NCBI GenBank assembly: GCA_964599895.1
Contig: CAZRHT010000035.1
Location: forward strand, 1 to 31,561
Direction: 5' to 3'
Source of the DNA: UM-FILTER-49-7 sp964599895
GTDB taxonomy: Bacteria > Acidobacteriota > Holophagae > Thermotomaculales > Thermotomaculaceae
Length of the DNA stretch: 31,561 bases
The notes beneath the pieces are model-generated. The model was not told where the DNA came from and ran no database searches. It worked only from the letters and a program-made list of their open reading frames with translations. The translations under genes were made by a program, and so were the position numbers. Shown here in pieces: positions 6,900 through 14,838 of the stretch (the first letter of the stretch is position 1; each line of letters opens with the position of its first letter).

Positions 6900-8590
6900 G
6901 CAATTATTATAACTCAAGCCGCAAACTCCATTTTTCTCAACTGGCACTGGAACCTGTGGTCAGGGACCTGGAACACGGATTCGAAAATAAAGGCGCAAAT
7001 TCCCTCGGATCTATGGAAGAAGCACTTACCTGGTATGACATGCTGTTGAACAATGCCGGCGAAATTGCCGGAGAGTTTATCGCTCCCCGGGCGGAAGCCG
7101 TGGACGAAAATGGATGCACACTTGAAGACGGAGCTGTGTCCTGGGCAACGGAAACCCAGGAAAATATGAACATGCTGGCACAGTCGGGCTACATGGGTGC
7201 CATGCTGGAACGCCGGTTCGGCGGCCTTGCAATGCCGGTAAGTGTCAACAATATCATTGTGGAAATGATCAGCCAGGCGGACGCTTCACTGATGAACCTG
7301 TATGGACTTCAGGACATTGCGGTCACCCTGCAGAAATTCGGCTCTGAAGATCAGAAACAGCGGATTTTGCCGAAGTTCGCAAGAGGGGAAGTCTCCGGCG
7401 CAATGGCCCTGACTGAACCGGATGCGGGGTCTGACCTTCAGGCAGTAAGTCTGAAGGCAATTGAAAAAGACGGCAAGTGGTACCTCGATGGAGTAAAGCG
7501 GTTCATCACCAACGGTTCCGGCGATGTGCTCCTGGTGCTGGCCCGGTCTGAACCCGGTACGACCAGTGGCCGGGGACTCTCCATGTATCTATGCGAAAAA
7601 AGCCCGGAGATCGTCATTCGACGCATTGAGAACAAGCTCGGTATCCATGGTTCCCCCACATGTGAGCTTCAATTCAACATGGCACCGGCCGAACTGGTGG
7701 GAAAACGGAAATTCGGGCTCATCAAGTACGTCATGAGCCTGATGAACGGCGCGAGACTTGCGGTTTCCGCCCAGGCCATGGGTGTCGCCCAGGCCGCTTA
7801 CGAAGAAGCGGTGGCCTATGCCAACGAGCGGGAGCAATTCGGCAAACGTATTGTGGAAATCCCCGCCGTGTACCAGATGCTGAAGGGCATGCAGGCCGAA
7901 ATCGAAACCGGAAGGGCGCTTCTCTACCGGACCAGTCTCGCAGTGGATATGATGGAAATCTATGAACGCAAAGCAGAAGCAGGGGAGAAAGTTAAGGACG
8001 ACCTGAAAGCCACAACTGCCCTCGCGGATTTTCTTACCCCACTCAGCAAATTTACACTCACGGAGCTGGCAAATAAGGCCGCATATGACTCTCTCCAGAT
8101 TCACGGTGGTGTCGGCTATATGAAAGACTTTAAAGTGGAACGGCTCCTTCGGGATGCCCGAATCACCAACATCTATGAAGGTACCACCCAGCTTCAGGTT
8201 GTGGCGGCCATCGGCTCCATCGTCAAGGGCGTGTTTGAAAAGGAAATGGAAGAGGTTCGAACCATGAAACTTTCCAGCCTGAAAAAAGAGCAGGCCCAGG
8301 TGGTAATGCTCCTTGACAAGACACTGGCAGCTGTTGCCGCCGTACAGGAGATGGAAAACCCTGACTTCCACGATTACGCGGCCACCTACCTGGTTGAGAT
8401 GGCATCCATTCTGTACCGTTTGAAATTGTACCTGCCCATTGCGGAACAGAACCCGGACAAACAAGACATTCTGAGATTCTTTCTGATGGAATCCGATGCC
8501 AGAATTACCTATCTGGACACACGAATTTCCCATCTGAAAGAACACTATGGAAATGACATTGCCCGGTTGAAAGACGATTTTTTGAAATAG
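6896..8590 (+). CDS. Acyl-CoA dehydrogenase (long form with C-terminal extension)
   Basis: A 564-residue FAD enzyme that oxidises acyl-CoA to enoyl-CoA and hands electrons to the ETF encoded just upstream. The core shows ALTEPDAGSDLQ, RFITNG, a YANEREQFGKRI helix and QIHGGVGYMKDF. The IYEGTTQ motif places Glu428 where medium-chain type enzymes have the catalytic base. Compared with the 380-residue core family there are about 60 extra N-terminal and 120 extra C-terminal residues, as in the large bacterial ACAD subgroup with a C-terminal helical domain. Chain-length preference cannot be read from sequence. The four-base overlap with etfA implies matched expression. It could act in fatty-acid, amino-acid-derived or benzoyl-type acyl-CoA oxidation. 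Confidence 0.94.
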   Translation: MSNYYNSSRKLHFSQLALEPVVRDLEHGFENKGANSLGSMEEALTWYDMLLNNAGEIAGEFIAPRAEAVDENGCTLEDGAVSWATETQENMNMLAQSGYMGAMLERRFGGLAMPVSVNNIIVEMISQADASLMNLYGLQDIAVTLQKFGSEDQKQRILPKFARGEVSGAMALTEPDAGSDLQAVSLKAIEKDGKWYLDGVKRFITNGSGDVLLVLARSEPGTTSGRGLSMYLCEKSPEIVIRRIENKLGIHGSPTCELQFNMAPAELVGKRKFGLIKYVMSLMNGARLAVSAQAMGVAQAAYEEAVAYANEREQFGKRIVEIPAVYQMLKGMQAEIETGRALLYRTSLAVDMMEIYERKAEAGEKVKDDLKATTALADFLTPLSKFTLTELANKAAYDSLQIHGGVGYMKDFKVERLLRDARITNIYEGTTQLQVVAAIGSIVKGVFEKEMEEVRTMKLSSLKKEQAQVVMLLDKTLAAVAAVQEMENPDFHDYAATYLVEMASILYRLKLYLPIAEQNPDKQDILRFFLMESDARITYLDTRISHLKEHYGNDIARLKDDFLK

Positions 8591-8598
8591 ACCCAATT

Positions 8599-8633
8599 CC
8601 TGTTCCCGGCGCCGTGCCGGGAACAGGGCTTTT
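8599..8633 (+). terminator. Rho-independent terminator of the etf operon
   Basis: A perfect 10-11 bp stem CTGTTCCCGG / CCGGGAACAG (8600-8609 with 8617-8626), loop of 7, followed by GGGCTTTTC. It starts 8 bases after the dehydrogenase stop codon. Confidence 0.85.
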
Positions 8634-8705
8634 CCCTTGTCTGCAACACCAAGTGCCCATATCTTTCATTTTGCCAAGTTTTGCAGCGCTATGCAGACGA
8701 AGGAT

Positions 8706-8734
8706 TTGCGACTTTGGCCCGAGTCTGAAATAAT
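8706..8734 (+). promoter_or_regulatory. Promoter of the GT9 gene, likely giving a leaderless message
   Basis: TTGCGA (8706-8711), 17-base spacer, AATAAT (8729-8734). The expected start, 6-7 bases later, falls on the A of the ATG at 8741. No Shine-Dalgarno sequence precedes this ATG. Both boxes are imperfect, so the call is tentative. Confidence 0.4.
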
Positions 8735-8740
8735 GGGGCC

Positions 8741-9829
8741 ATGATGAAAGAAACGGACCCACTGACCTCCCAAGCCAAACCGGAAAAGATACTGGTAATT
8801 CGCCTCTCCGCGATCGGAGACGCAGTGCGGACAACGCCCGCCGTCCACGCCATTCGCCAGAGATTTTCTGACTCAGTGATCCACTGGCTGGTGGAAGACA
8901 GGTGCGCGGATATCCTGGACGGCTTTGCGGATGTTGATGAACTGAAACTGGTGCCACGCAAAATCTGGAAGAAAATGGGATTCCTCAAGAGAATATCCTC
9001 CTTTTATAAGTTCGTCCGTGAGCTTCGGAATGAAAAATATGACATGGTAGTGGATTTCCACGGCATTCTGAAAAGCGGGCTCTACGCGCGGCTCAGCGGT
9101 TGCAGTAGGCGAGTTGGTTACGGACCGGAAATAGCTAAAGAATGGAATACCCTGTTTACAAATGAAAAAATCCCCGGTGTATCCGGTCCTCTCTCCCGGT
9201 ATGACAGAAACTTTCTTATGCCCCTGTACTTTAATCCCGACGCACTGGAACAAAATCCCGGTCTCCCCGTTTCCGCAGATGACAAACAAACGGCACAGGC
9301 TTTTCTCTCGAAATACGGCATCGGGTTACAATCTGCTGCCTTCCTCTATCCCGGGACATCCCCGCGGGGACGGTATAAACGGTGGGCGCCGGAAAATTAC
9401 GCACAATTGTCTGACATGATTCAGTTGACACTGCAGATGCCGGTACTGGTTGGCTGGGGGCCTGGTGAAGAAGAAATTGTGGATAGACTGGTGGAAACCG
9501 CCAGTGAAGCACCGGTGATACTGCCCGCCACAACAATGAAAGAACTGACGGCATTTATCGCCGTGTCCAGAGTCTTCATTGGTAGCGATACCGGCCCCAT
9601 GCACATCGCTTCCCTGATGGGGACACCGGTGGTGACCATCTTCGGCCCGTCTGACCCCATCGTCAACGAACCGGCCCGGTTCACCCCCTTCAAGATTGTT
9701 ACTGCCTCCGTGGACTGTTCCCCCTGCCGCAACAAAAAATGCAGCCACCTCAAATGCCTCACCGCCGTTACACCCGAGATGGTGATGGATTCTCTCCGGG
9801 AACTGCTCTCGGAACAGAACCAAAGTTGA
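8741..9829 (+). CDS. Glycosyltransferase family 9 (ADP-heptose:LPS heptosyltransferase type)
   Basis: A 362-residue GT-B fold enzyme of family 9. The N-terminal domain begins with ILVIRLSAIGDAVRTTPAVHAIR, the acceptor-side signature. The C-terminal donor domain has FLYPGTSPRGRYKRWAPENYAQL and FIGSDTGPMHIASLMGTPVVTIFGPSDP, the usual ADP-sugar site. A cysteine cluster near the end (DCSPCRNKKCSHLKC) is common in heptosyltransferases. It would add heptose or a related sugar to the inner LPS core at the inner face of the cytoplasmic membrane. It stands alone between the etf terminator and a convergent SDR gene. The ATG at 8741 lacks a ribosome site (a second ATG follows at once), which fits a leaderless message. 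Exact acceptor unknown. Confidence 0.92.
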   Translation: MMKETDPLTSQAKPEKILVIRLSAIGDAVRTTPAVHAIRQRFSDSVIHWLVEDRCADILDGFADVDELKLVPRKIWKKMGFLKRISSFYKFVRELRNEKYDMVVDFHGILKSGLYARLSGCSRRVGYGPEIAKEWNTLFTNEKIPGVSGPLSRYDRNFLMPLYFNPDALEQNPGLPVSADDKQTAQAFLSKYGIGLQSAAFLYPGTSPRGRYKRWAPENYAQLSDMIQLTLQMPVLVGWGPGEEEIVDRLVETASEAPVILPATTMKELTAFIAVSRVFIGSDTGPMHIASLMGTPVVTIFGPSDPIVNEPARFTPFKIVTASVDCSPCRNKKCSHLKCLTAVTPEMVMDSLRELLSEQNQS

Positions 9830-9883
9830 GTAAAAGGAAGTGTTATGTGTTCTGAAAAGAAAGAGAAAGCTAATTCCCTTTCT

Positions 9884-9918
9884 ACCGCCCACGTACAACT
9901 CCCCACGCCCACGCGCCC
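9884..9918. repeat. C-rich intergenic patch with three CCCACG units
   Basis: The short space between the converging GT9 and SDR genes ends in a strongly strand-biased patch with CCCACG three times and CCCC runs, ending at the SDR stop codon. It resembles in style, but not in sequence, the G-rich repeats at 26.1 and 28.2-28.8 kb. No clear terminator is seen here. Confidence 0.35.
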
Positions 9919-10656
9919 TTACAAAGAGGCGATCACTTCAAAGTCAGAGGGATTCTCGATGACGTTCACGATTTCCTTCGCCGCCTGTTCCGGGGATTTC
10001 AGTGATCCGGTAGCTTTGTAGTTCGCAAAGTTATCCACAAGTGGAAACTGATCCGGTGTTAAGTCCCGGATGCTTCGCTGCATATCGGTTTCAATAATCC
10101 CCGGCGCCACGGAAATGACCTGAAGGTCCGGGCGCTTTTCTTCCATTATGACCTTTGAGAACATGTCCAGTCCCGCCTTGGACGCGCAGTAGCCCCCCCA
10201 GGATACAATAGGAAAGCGGGCCGCGCCGGAAGAAATATTGACAATGAGTTTTGAGTTGGGGGAAGTACCGGCCCACCTGAGAAATTCATTTGCCAGCACC
10301 ATGGGAGCAGCCAGGTTCAACTGAATGTTATCCTCAATTTCATCCTCCTTCAGGGTGCCAATCTTCCCGACCGGCCCCAACATTCCGGCATTGTTGACTA
10401 ATACGAGTCTATCGTATCCAGTGGCATCCGTTTTTGAAAGAGACGCCGTCACTACCCGCGCTGCAGAAACCGGTGCGCCAAGATCCACTGCAAGTATCTG
10501 TGTCTTCCCCTGAATCTCACCCTTCAGAGAGTGCAGCGCCGCCTCGTTTCTGGCTATCAACAGGTATGCGGCATTTGTCCCGTAGTGGGAGTCCAGCTCC
10601 TTCACAACGGCCCGACCGATTCCCCTGGTTGCTCCGGTTATCAGAAAAAATATCAT
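9919..10656 (-). CDS. Short-chain dehydrogenase/reductase (SDR), sepiapterin-reductase-like
   Basis: A classical SDR oxidoreductase of 245 residues using NAD(P)H. The glycine-rich TGATRGIG motif is at the N-terminus, NNAG follows near residue 90, and the catalytic Ser (NISSGAARFP) and Tyr/Lys (YCASK) come later, then the VAPGIIETDM loop. The second of two adjacent ATGs is preferred because AAGGAGG sits five bases before it, against two for the first. Overall pattern is close to the sepiapterin reductase / benzil reductase branch, but the substrate cannot be fixed. It converges with the GT9 gene and diverges from the Hsp20 gene. Confidence 0.9.
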   Translation of the reverse strand: MIFFLITGATRGIGRAVVKELDSHYGTNAAYLLIARNEAALHSLKGEIQGKTQILAVDLGAPVSAARVVTASLSKTDATGYDRLVLVNNAGMLGPVGKIGTLKEDEIEDNIQLNLAAPMVLANEFLRWAGTSPNSKLIVNISSGAARFPIVSWGGYCASKAGLDMFSKVIMEEKRPDLQVISVAPGIIETDMQRSIRDLTPDQFPLVDNFANYKATGSLKSPEQAAKEIVNVIENPSDFEVIASL

Positions 10657-10790
10657 CATTTCCTCCTTTGTTTTTCTTCATTATACCCCGAGAGTAGATT
10701 TTTTCAGATTTTTCTCGGTGACGATCTCCTCAATTTTTCTTTAGTTTACAATTTATTATAAAGAAATCTAAAATATTTTTTGCAGATTAC

Positions 10791-10818
10791 TTGACAAATT
10801 CTCTATTTGGCCTATATT
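10791..10818 (+). promoter_or_regulatory. Sigma-70-type promoter of the hsp20 gene
   Basis: TTGACA (10791-10796), 16-base spacer, TATATT (10813-10818), in a very A/T-rich upstream stretch (10741-10790) that could act as an UP element. No CIRCE inverted repeat is seen. The -35 hexamer matches consensus exactly and the -10 in five of six bases. Confidence 0.8.
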
Positions 10819-10854
10819 GTCAGTGTGAGAACAAAGATAAAGGAGGACGAAAAC

Positions 10855-11301
10855 ATGGCAATTATCAAGTACAACCCACTGCATGAGATGATGGGACTCA
10901 GCGGCAGACTGAACCAGATGTTTGAAGAACTGGGTGGATTTGAAACCGGCTCTGATATCACCAGCGCCTGGTCACCTGCAGTTGATGTGTATGAGTCCGA
11001 GAATACCATCGAAATCAAGGCGGACTTACCGGGAATGACTGAAAAAGACATTGATATCACTGTTGAAAACAACTCTCTTTATATTAAGGGAGAAAGGAAG
11101 TTCGAGAACGAGGAAAAGAGAGAAAATTATCACCGGGTTGAAAGACAGTACGGTTCCTTCTACCGCTCATTCCAACTGCCAAACACCGTGGACGTAACCA
11201 AAATCAACGCGAATTTCAAGAATGGTATTCTGGAACTGACACTCCCCAAACGGGAAGAAACGAAGCCCAAGAAGATTTCGATCAACGTCAAATCAAAGTA
11301 A
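10855..11301 (+). CDS. Hsp20 / alpha-crystallin small heat-shock protein
   Basis: A 148-residue ATP-independent chaperone that binds unfolding proteins as large oligomers. The ATG at 10855 is picked because AAGGAGGA precedes it by eight bases. The alpha-crystallin domain covers about residues 40-135, with WSPAVDVYESENTIEIKADLPGM at its start, SLYIKGER in the middle and the signature NGILELTLPK near the end. The C-terminal tail contains an ISI (I-x-I) motif that docks neighbouring dimers. Length is typical. A near-consensus promoter and a perfect terminator make it a single-gene unit. Whether it is heat-induced cannot be seen; the promoter looks like the housekeeping type. Confidence 0.96.
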   Translation: MAIIKYNPLHEMMGLSGRLNQMFEELGGFETGSDITSAWSPAVDVYESENTIEIKADLPGMTEKDIDITVENNSLYIKGERKFENEEKRENYHRVERQYGSFYRSFQLPNTVDVTKINANFKNGILELTLPKREETKPKKISINVKSK

Positions 11302-11325
11302 CATCTACAACCGGAGAAAACACCA

Positions 11326-11355
11326 AAAAGACCCGTCGCCCCCGACGGGTCTTTT
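11326..11355. terminator. Strong bidirectional terminator between hsp20 and the sigma-factor operon
   Basis: A perfect 13-bp stem AAAAGACCCGTCG / CGACGGGTCTTTT with a CCCC loop. A-run and T-run are both inside the stem, so it can stop transcription from either side. That suits its place between hsp20 and the operon converging from the right. Confidence 0.92.
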
Positions 11356-11464
11356 GATTTATGATTCCCAAATCAGGGAGAAGGTATCCCGAATGATCTT
11401 CCTAGTCTTGTCCCTCTCCGCATTCAACATTTAAAATTCAACACTCCGGCCATTGTGGCCGGCT

Positions 11465-12313
11465 TTATCCCTGCCCCCAGTAACGATGGGCGCCGAACCA
11501 GGGCTTGAAGGTACCGAAACGAGACAACAGGCTGGCACCCATGGTGCCCAGAACGAGTATCAGAGTGCCCACTACACCGATGAATCCGAACCATGCCAAT
11601 GCTTCGTAAATCACCAGTCCTGTAACCATCTGTACCAGACCCGGTACGGGTATGTTCAGCATCCGTTTCCAGATCAGCTCACCGAGGAACTGGAAGACCG
11701 TCAGAACTGAGAACAGGTATAGAGCAATTCCAAATACCGCCACAGCGATGAGCAGAAATATTCCTACTACAACCTGAATCAGGATGAATGAGAGGATTGA
11801 GAGAATCACGAGGGTGGCCGCAGTGTAGATCCCAAGCAGGATGGCACGTACAAAATCGTCGGCAAATTCGAAGGAATTCTCCCGGATATGTTCGGGAAAG
11901 AAATAGAACCCGAATCCGATGGCAAGGAGCCAGAATAACGCGGAAATCAGGAGGAGCGCAGTGTGATTGCGCTTCAACACACTGGCAAGAACAACGGATG
12001 TTCCCGCCACGTGGGAGGATTCATCGGCAAACAGCTCTCCTCCCACCACCACGACATCACCGGTGATTGTGCCGGAGGCAAGAATGACATCACCACCGAC
12101 GACTGATACATTTCCGGCCAATTTTCCGGTGATCTGAACATCGCCGCCGATGACCAGCATGTCACCGGTAGAGCCTTTGTCTACGATGACCGGCCCGGCT
12201 GGATAGAAGTAAAACTTCTTAACCGAAGATGCGCGGGCTGGCATGCCAGAAACCACAGCAATCCCCAACACCAACAGGGCGATGGACATCCGTTTGACAA
12301 AGACCGGTATCAT
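11465..12313 (-). CDS. Bactofilin-like beta-helix membrane protein
   Basis: The 282-residue protein has an N-terminal signal peptide (MIPVFVKRMSIALLVLGIAVV...ARAS). Residues about 45-110 form short repeating strands (GDMLVIGGDVQITGKLAGNVSVVGG...), the pattern of bactofilin or polymer-forming beta-helices. About four to five hydrophobic helices occupy the last 170 residues. The repeat part would therefore lie outside the cytoplasmic membrane, unlike ordinary cytoplasmic bactofilins. Its start is two bases after the stop of the anti-sigma gene, so it is the last gene of the sigma operon and probably its target or partner. This architecture is seen next to ECF sigma/anti-sigma pairs in other bacteria; its function is not known. 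An envelope-stress role is inferred. Confidence 0.72.
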   Translation of the reverse strand: MIPVFVKRMSIALLVLGIAVVSGMPARASSVKKFYFYPAGPVIVDKGSTGDMLVIGGDVQITGKLAGNVSVVGGDVILASGTITGDVVVVGGELFADESSHVAGTSVVLASVLKRNHTALLLISALFWLLAIGFGFYFFPEHIRENSFEFADDFVRAILLGIYTAATLVILSILSFILIQVVVGIFLLIAVAVFGIALYLFSVLTVFQFLGELIWKRMLNIPVPGLVQMVTGLVIYEALAWFGFIGVVGTLILVLGTMGASLLSRFGTFKPWFGAHRYWGQG

Positions 12314-12315
12314 TG

Positions 12316-12822
12316 TTATCTCCGTCCCGTCGAAACGCCAAAGGCCGTTTTATAGAAAACAAAGCAAAGTGCCAGGAATGCGCTCCCCGCAATTGCTGGA
12401 GCCAACCGCCCCAAAGGCAGGGCGCCGAAGAGCACGGCGGAAATATTGTGTACGACAGTGTAGATAGACGACCCGAAATCGGCCAGAGAGCGAACCACGG
12501 CAGTGGCCTGTCCTGCCACAGCCGGCACATTACCACCGAGGAGTACGCCGGCCATAGCTGCTACCAGCACGACGGCAATACCATACACGCCCCAGGCAAG
12601 ACGTGATCGTCTCATGGCCATCGCTTCGCGCATCACTGCGGCCACAAACCGAGTCGGCGCATTTACCTTTGGAACCTGGAAAAGCGCCCTCGAAATGGTT
12701 CGGTCTTCCTTCACCACAGCTCTGCATTTTTCGCAATCTCCCAGATGGGTCTCAAAACGCTTCTTTGCGTCCGATTCCATGGCATCTGTCAGATAGTACT
12801 TCAGTCCTTCACAGTCCTTCAT
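12316..12822 (-). CDS. Zinc-finger anti-sigma factor (transmembrane)
   Basis: A 168-residue anti-sigma factor. The N-terminal anti-sigma domain holds the zinc motif His26-x3-Cys30-x2-Cys33 (HLGDCEKC). A helix with RFVAAVMREAM follows, then a transmembrane segment near residues 75-97 and a second hydrophobic stretch near 140-160. By family precedent it would hold the sigma factor of the preceding gene at the membrane until an outside or redox signal frees it. Its ATG overlaps the sigma gene's stop by four bases, which gives matched production of the two. The Cys/His site could sense oxidation, as in ZAS-type factors, but this is inference. Confidence 0.9.
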   Translation of the reverse strand: MKDCEGLKYYLTDAMESDAKKRFETHLGDCEKCRAVVKEDRTISRALFQVPKVNAPTRFVAAVMREAMAMRRSRLAWGVYGIAVVLVAAMAGVLLGGNVPAVAGQATAVVRSLADFGSSIYTVVHNISAVLFGALPLGRLAPAIAGSAFLALCFVFYKTAFGVSTGRR

Positions 12823-13376
12823 ATTTCACCTTCCAGGATTTTTTTCAGCATTTTTCTGGCTCGGAAAATTCGATTCTTGACCGTTCCAAGCGGCAGATCC
12901 GTAATCTCCGATATTTCTTCGTAGCTTTCTTCGTTTATGTGGTAGAGCACAATCACCTCCCGATACTCCAGCGGCAACTGCTGGATAGCGTCTCCCAACA
13001 GCATTTTGAGCCGCCCGTCTTCCAGTGTTTCCAATGGCGAGTTGCCGTTGGACTCATACTGGGGAGTGTAATCTTCATAGTCGCCCTCCATGGAAACAAC
13101 TGCCACCTTCCGCTTGCGGAGAAAATCAATCGCCCGATTGGTGGCAATCCGGAACAGCCAGGTCGAAAAGCGATACTGGCGATTGAAACCGGAAAGAGAT
13201 ACGTAGCTCTTGATGAAAACGTCCTGTGCAAGCTCCGTGGCATCCTCGTAGTTGCCCACCATGCGAAAGACGAAGTTGACTATCGGTTTCTGGTACCGGT
13301 TCACCAGTACCTCGAACTGATCCACGTCACCTTTCAGCACCGCGTCTATGACCTGAAGCTCTTCAGTCACATCCAT
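12819..13376 (-). CDS. ECF-type RNA polymerase sigma factor
   Basis: A 185-residue sigma-70 family factor of the ECF group. The ATG at 13376 with GGAG upstream is preferred to a TTG ten codons earlier. Region 2 runs from FEVLVNRYQKPIVNFVFRM through DATELAQDVFIKSY to FSTWLFRIATNRAIDFLRKRK (core binding and -10 recognition). Region 4 has LPLEYREVIVLYHINEESYEEISEITDLPLGTVKNRIFRARKML (the -35 helix-turn-helix). The linker between them is acidic and tyrosine-rich. It sits 26 bases after an endonuclease IV-like gene and overlaps its anti-sigma gene. It probably directs its own operon and a small regulon, but no target promoter can be named because the 5' end of the operon is near the assembly gap. 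Confidence 0.94.
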   Translation of the reverse strand: MDVTEELQVIDAVLKGDVDQFEVLVNRYQKPIVNFVFRMVGNYEDATELAQDVFIKSYVSLSGFNRQYRFSTWLFRIATNRAIDFLRKRKVAVVSMEGDYEDYTPQYESNGNSPLETLEDGRLKMLLGDAIQQLPLEYREVIVLYHINEESYEEISEITDLPLGTVKNRIFRARKMLKKILEGEI

Positions 13377-13402
13377 AAATACGTTTCTCCGTTTCCTTTG
13401 TT

Positions 13403-14218
13403 TCAATACCGGCTGTAAGTTTCTTTCAACAAACAGGCATCGTCCTGAAGATTTGGGCTTTCACAGATTACCACACCACTCACATTCCACATCTTTAAAA
13501 CCTGAAGAATCTCAGAGTAATTGAGGCCTGAATCCGCCAGATTCAAATGGTGCTTTTCCCCTTTGGGGCCGTAAGCAATACCGGCCATATGGAAATGCAT
13601 ATGGGAGAGGGCATCCTCTCCCAGGGCCTGCACAACTTTCTCCAGCACAAACTCCGTTTCTTTCGCGGAATTGTACCGGCCCAGGGAGCGCGCGTGGAGA
13701 TGAGCAAAATCAATGCATACTGACATATTCTCCTGCCCCTTCACTATCTGCAGAAGCTCGCTCAGGGAGCCGAATTGTGACGCTTTTCCAGTCGTTTCGG
13801 GTGCAACCTGCGGCATACCCGGTCCGCCTTCATCCGCCATTATTTCAAGGAGCCGTTCACGGATCACTGAAAGCACCTGTTTCGGCTCCTGTTTCAGGTA
13901 AAATCCAGCATGAAAAGTCACAGAAAGAGCCCCCATGAGTCGTCCCGCCTGGATCGTCCGCTTCACACGTCTTATGCTGGCTTCCAGCTTTTCAGGTTCC
14001 GCGGCATTCAGATTGATGTAGTAGGGACCGTGGCATGTTAAGGTAATTCCATGTTCCAGAGCCAATTGTCCCACTTCTTTGGCCCGGCTGTCGGACATTC
14101 TGACTCCATAAACAAATTCCAGCTCAAGGGCATCCAGTCCGCGATTTCTCAACAGTTCCATCCCTTTCTCATAAGATTTTGTTCCATTTGGAATCCCGGC
14201 CGTACCGAACTTAAGCAT
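13403..14218 (-). CDS. Endonuclease IV-like TIM-barrel protein (AP endonuclease 2 family)
   Basis: A 271-residue TIM barrel of the xylose isomerase-like/AP endonuclease family. Likely metal ligands line up in the order seen in endonuclease IV: His in CHGPY, His in FHAGF, Glu in APETTG, Asp and His in CIDFAHLHAR, His in MHFHMAGI, His in EKHHLNL, and Glu in CESPN. This supports a three-metal site and a role in cutting DNA at abasic sites. However, archaeal-type relatives of similar length are poorly tested, so a sugar isomerase-like activity is not excluded. The gene overlaps the thioesterase by eight bases and precedes the sigma factor, so DNA repair may belong to this regulon. Confidence 0.8.
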   Translation of the reverse strand: MLKFGTAGIPNGTKSYEKGMELLRNRGLDALELEFVYGVRMSDSRAKEVGQLALEHGITLTCHGPYYINLNAAEPEKLEASIRRVKRTIQAGRLMGALSVTFHAGFYLKQEPKQVLSVIRERLLEIMADEGGPGMPQVAPETTGKASQFGSLSELLQIVKGQENMSVCIDFAHLHARSLGRYNSAKETEFVLEKVVQALGEDALSHMHFHMAGIAYGPKGEKHHLNLADSGLNYSEILQVLKMWNVSGVVICESPNLQDDACLLKETYSRY

Positions 14219-14636
14219 CCTGTTCCAATGCCCTGTTAAACTTTGTCATCAGTTCCTGAGAAAGGGACGTCCGTATAAGCGTCTTCCCCACCACCAGATG
14301 ACGTGTTGACCCAACGACTGCCAGTTCCTGCTTTGAATTGACAATCCTGTAGCTGAACCGGGCCAGCCTCGCCGTAAATTTCTCCGCTACTGTTTCAATG
14401 GTGATTTCCTCGTCAAAAAAAATGGGCTTCATATAGCGAACGGTCAGTTCCGCCACCGCCATATTGAATCCGGCGGTCTCCACTTCACTATACGGAACCC
14501 CAGCCGCCCTGCACCATTCCACGCGCCCGGCTTCCAGCCAGGTCACCATTGCGCCATGGTGAGCAACTCCCATCTTATCGGTTTCACCGTACCGAACCCG
14601 GATTCGGGTACTGCAATTGAACATCTCCTCCCCCAT
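14211..14636 (-). CDS. Hotdog-fold acyl-CoA thioesterase (YbgC/FcbC-type)
   Basis: A 141-residue single hotdog domain. IRVRYGETDKMGVAHHGAMVTWLEAGRVEWCR carries the Asp and the following helix typical of 4-hydroxybenzoyl-CoA/YbgC thioesterases, which hydrolyse acyl-CoA thioesters. FNMAVAELTVRYMKPIFFDEEITIET follows as the usual second strand set. The start is uncertain: the ATG at 14636 is used, but an ATG four codons later (14624) is directly preceded by GGGGGAGGAG, so a 137-residue product is possible. It is the first visible gene of a five-gene leftward operon whose promoter lies close to or inside the gap of Ns. Substrate unknown. Confidence 0.88.
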   Translation of the reverse strand: MGEEMFNCSTRIRVRYGETDKMGVAHHGAMVTWLEAGRVEWCRAAGVPYSEVETAGFNMAVAELTVRYMKPIFFDEEITIETVAEKFTARLARFSYRIVNSKQELAVVGSTRHLVVGKTLIRTSLSQELMTKFNRALEQDA

Positions 14637-14673
14637 TTCCAGTTGTTATCCACTTTCATCCTGAATATTATCA

Positions 14674-14773
14674 NNNNNNNNNNNNNNNNNNNNNNNNNNN
14701 NNNNNNNNNNNNNNNNNNNNNNNNNNNNNNNNNNNNNNNNNNNNNNNNNNNNNNNNNNNNNNNNNNNNNNNNN
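14674..14773. other. Scaffold gap (100 Ns)
   Basis: Exactly 100 Ns, the standard filler for a join of unknown length. It lies between the divergent thioesterase and PA14 genes, so the promoters of both and possibly whole genes are missing. Links across this point rest on the assembler. Confidence 0.98.
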
Positions 14774-14838
14774 CAATGGTACAATCATCGCAACATGAAT
14801 TTTGTCTAAAAGAATAATTTGAAAAAGGGAGAATGTGA

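Noticed and set aside
8245..8262. GGTTCGAACC, another tRNA T-loop look-alike
   Set aside because: Lies inside the acyl-CoA dehydrogenase frame without any cloverleaf around it.
7589..8596. Long open frame (335 codons) on the minus strand opposite the acyl-CoA dehydrogenase
   Set aside because: It is a codon-bias shadow of a firmly identified gene. The translation is Cys/His/Phe-rich, has no family resemblance, and has no ribosome site.
10660..10855. CIRCE or ROSE-type heat control of hsp20
   Set aside because: No TTAGCACTC-type inverted repeat and no U-rich hairpin masking the ribosome site could be made out; only a normal promoter is visible.
13376..13406. Upstream TTG start for the sigma factor giving ten more residues
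   Set aside because: The added residues (KQRKRRNVF) are not part of the family's N-terminus, and a GGAG site sits before the ATG at 13376.
14543..14798. Open frames spanning the run of Ns
   Set aside because: They exist only because Ns do not make stop codons; there is no real sequence there.
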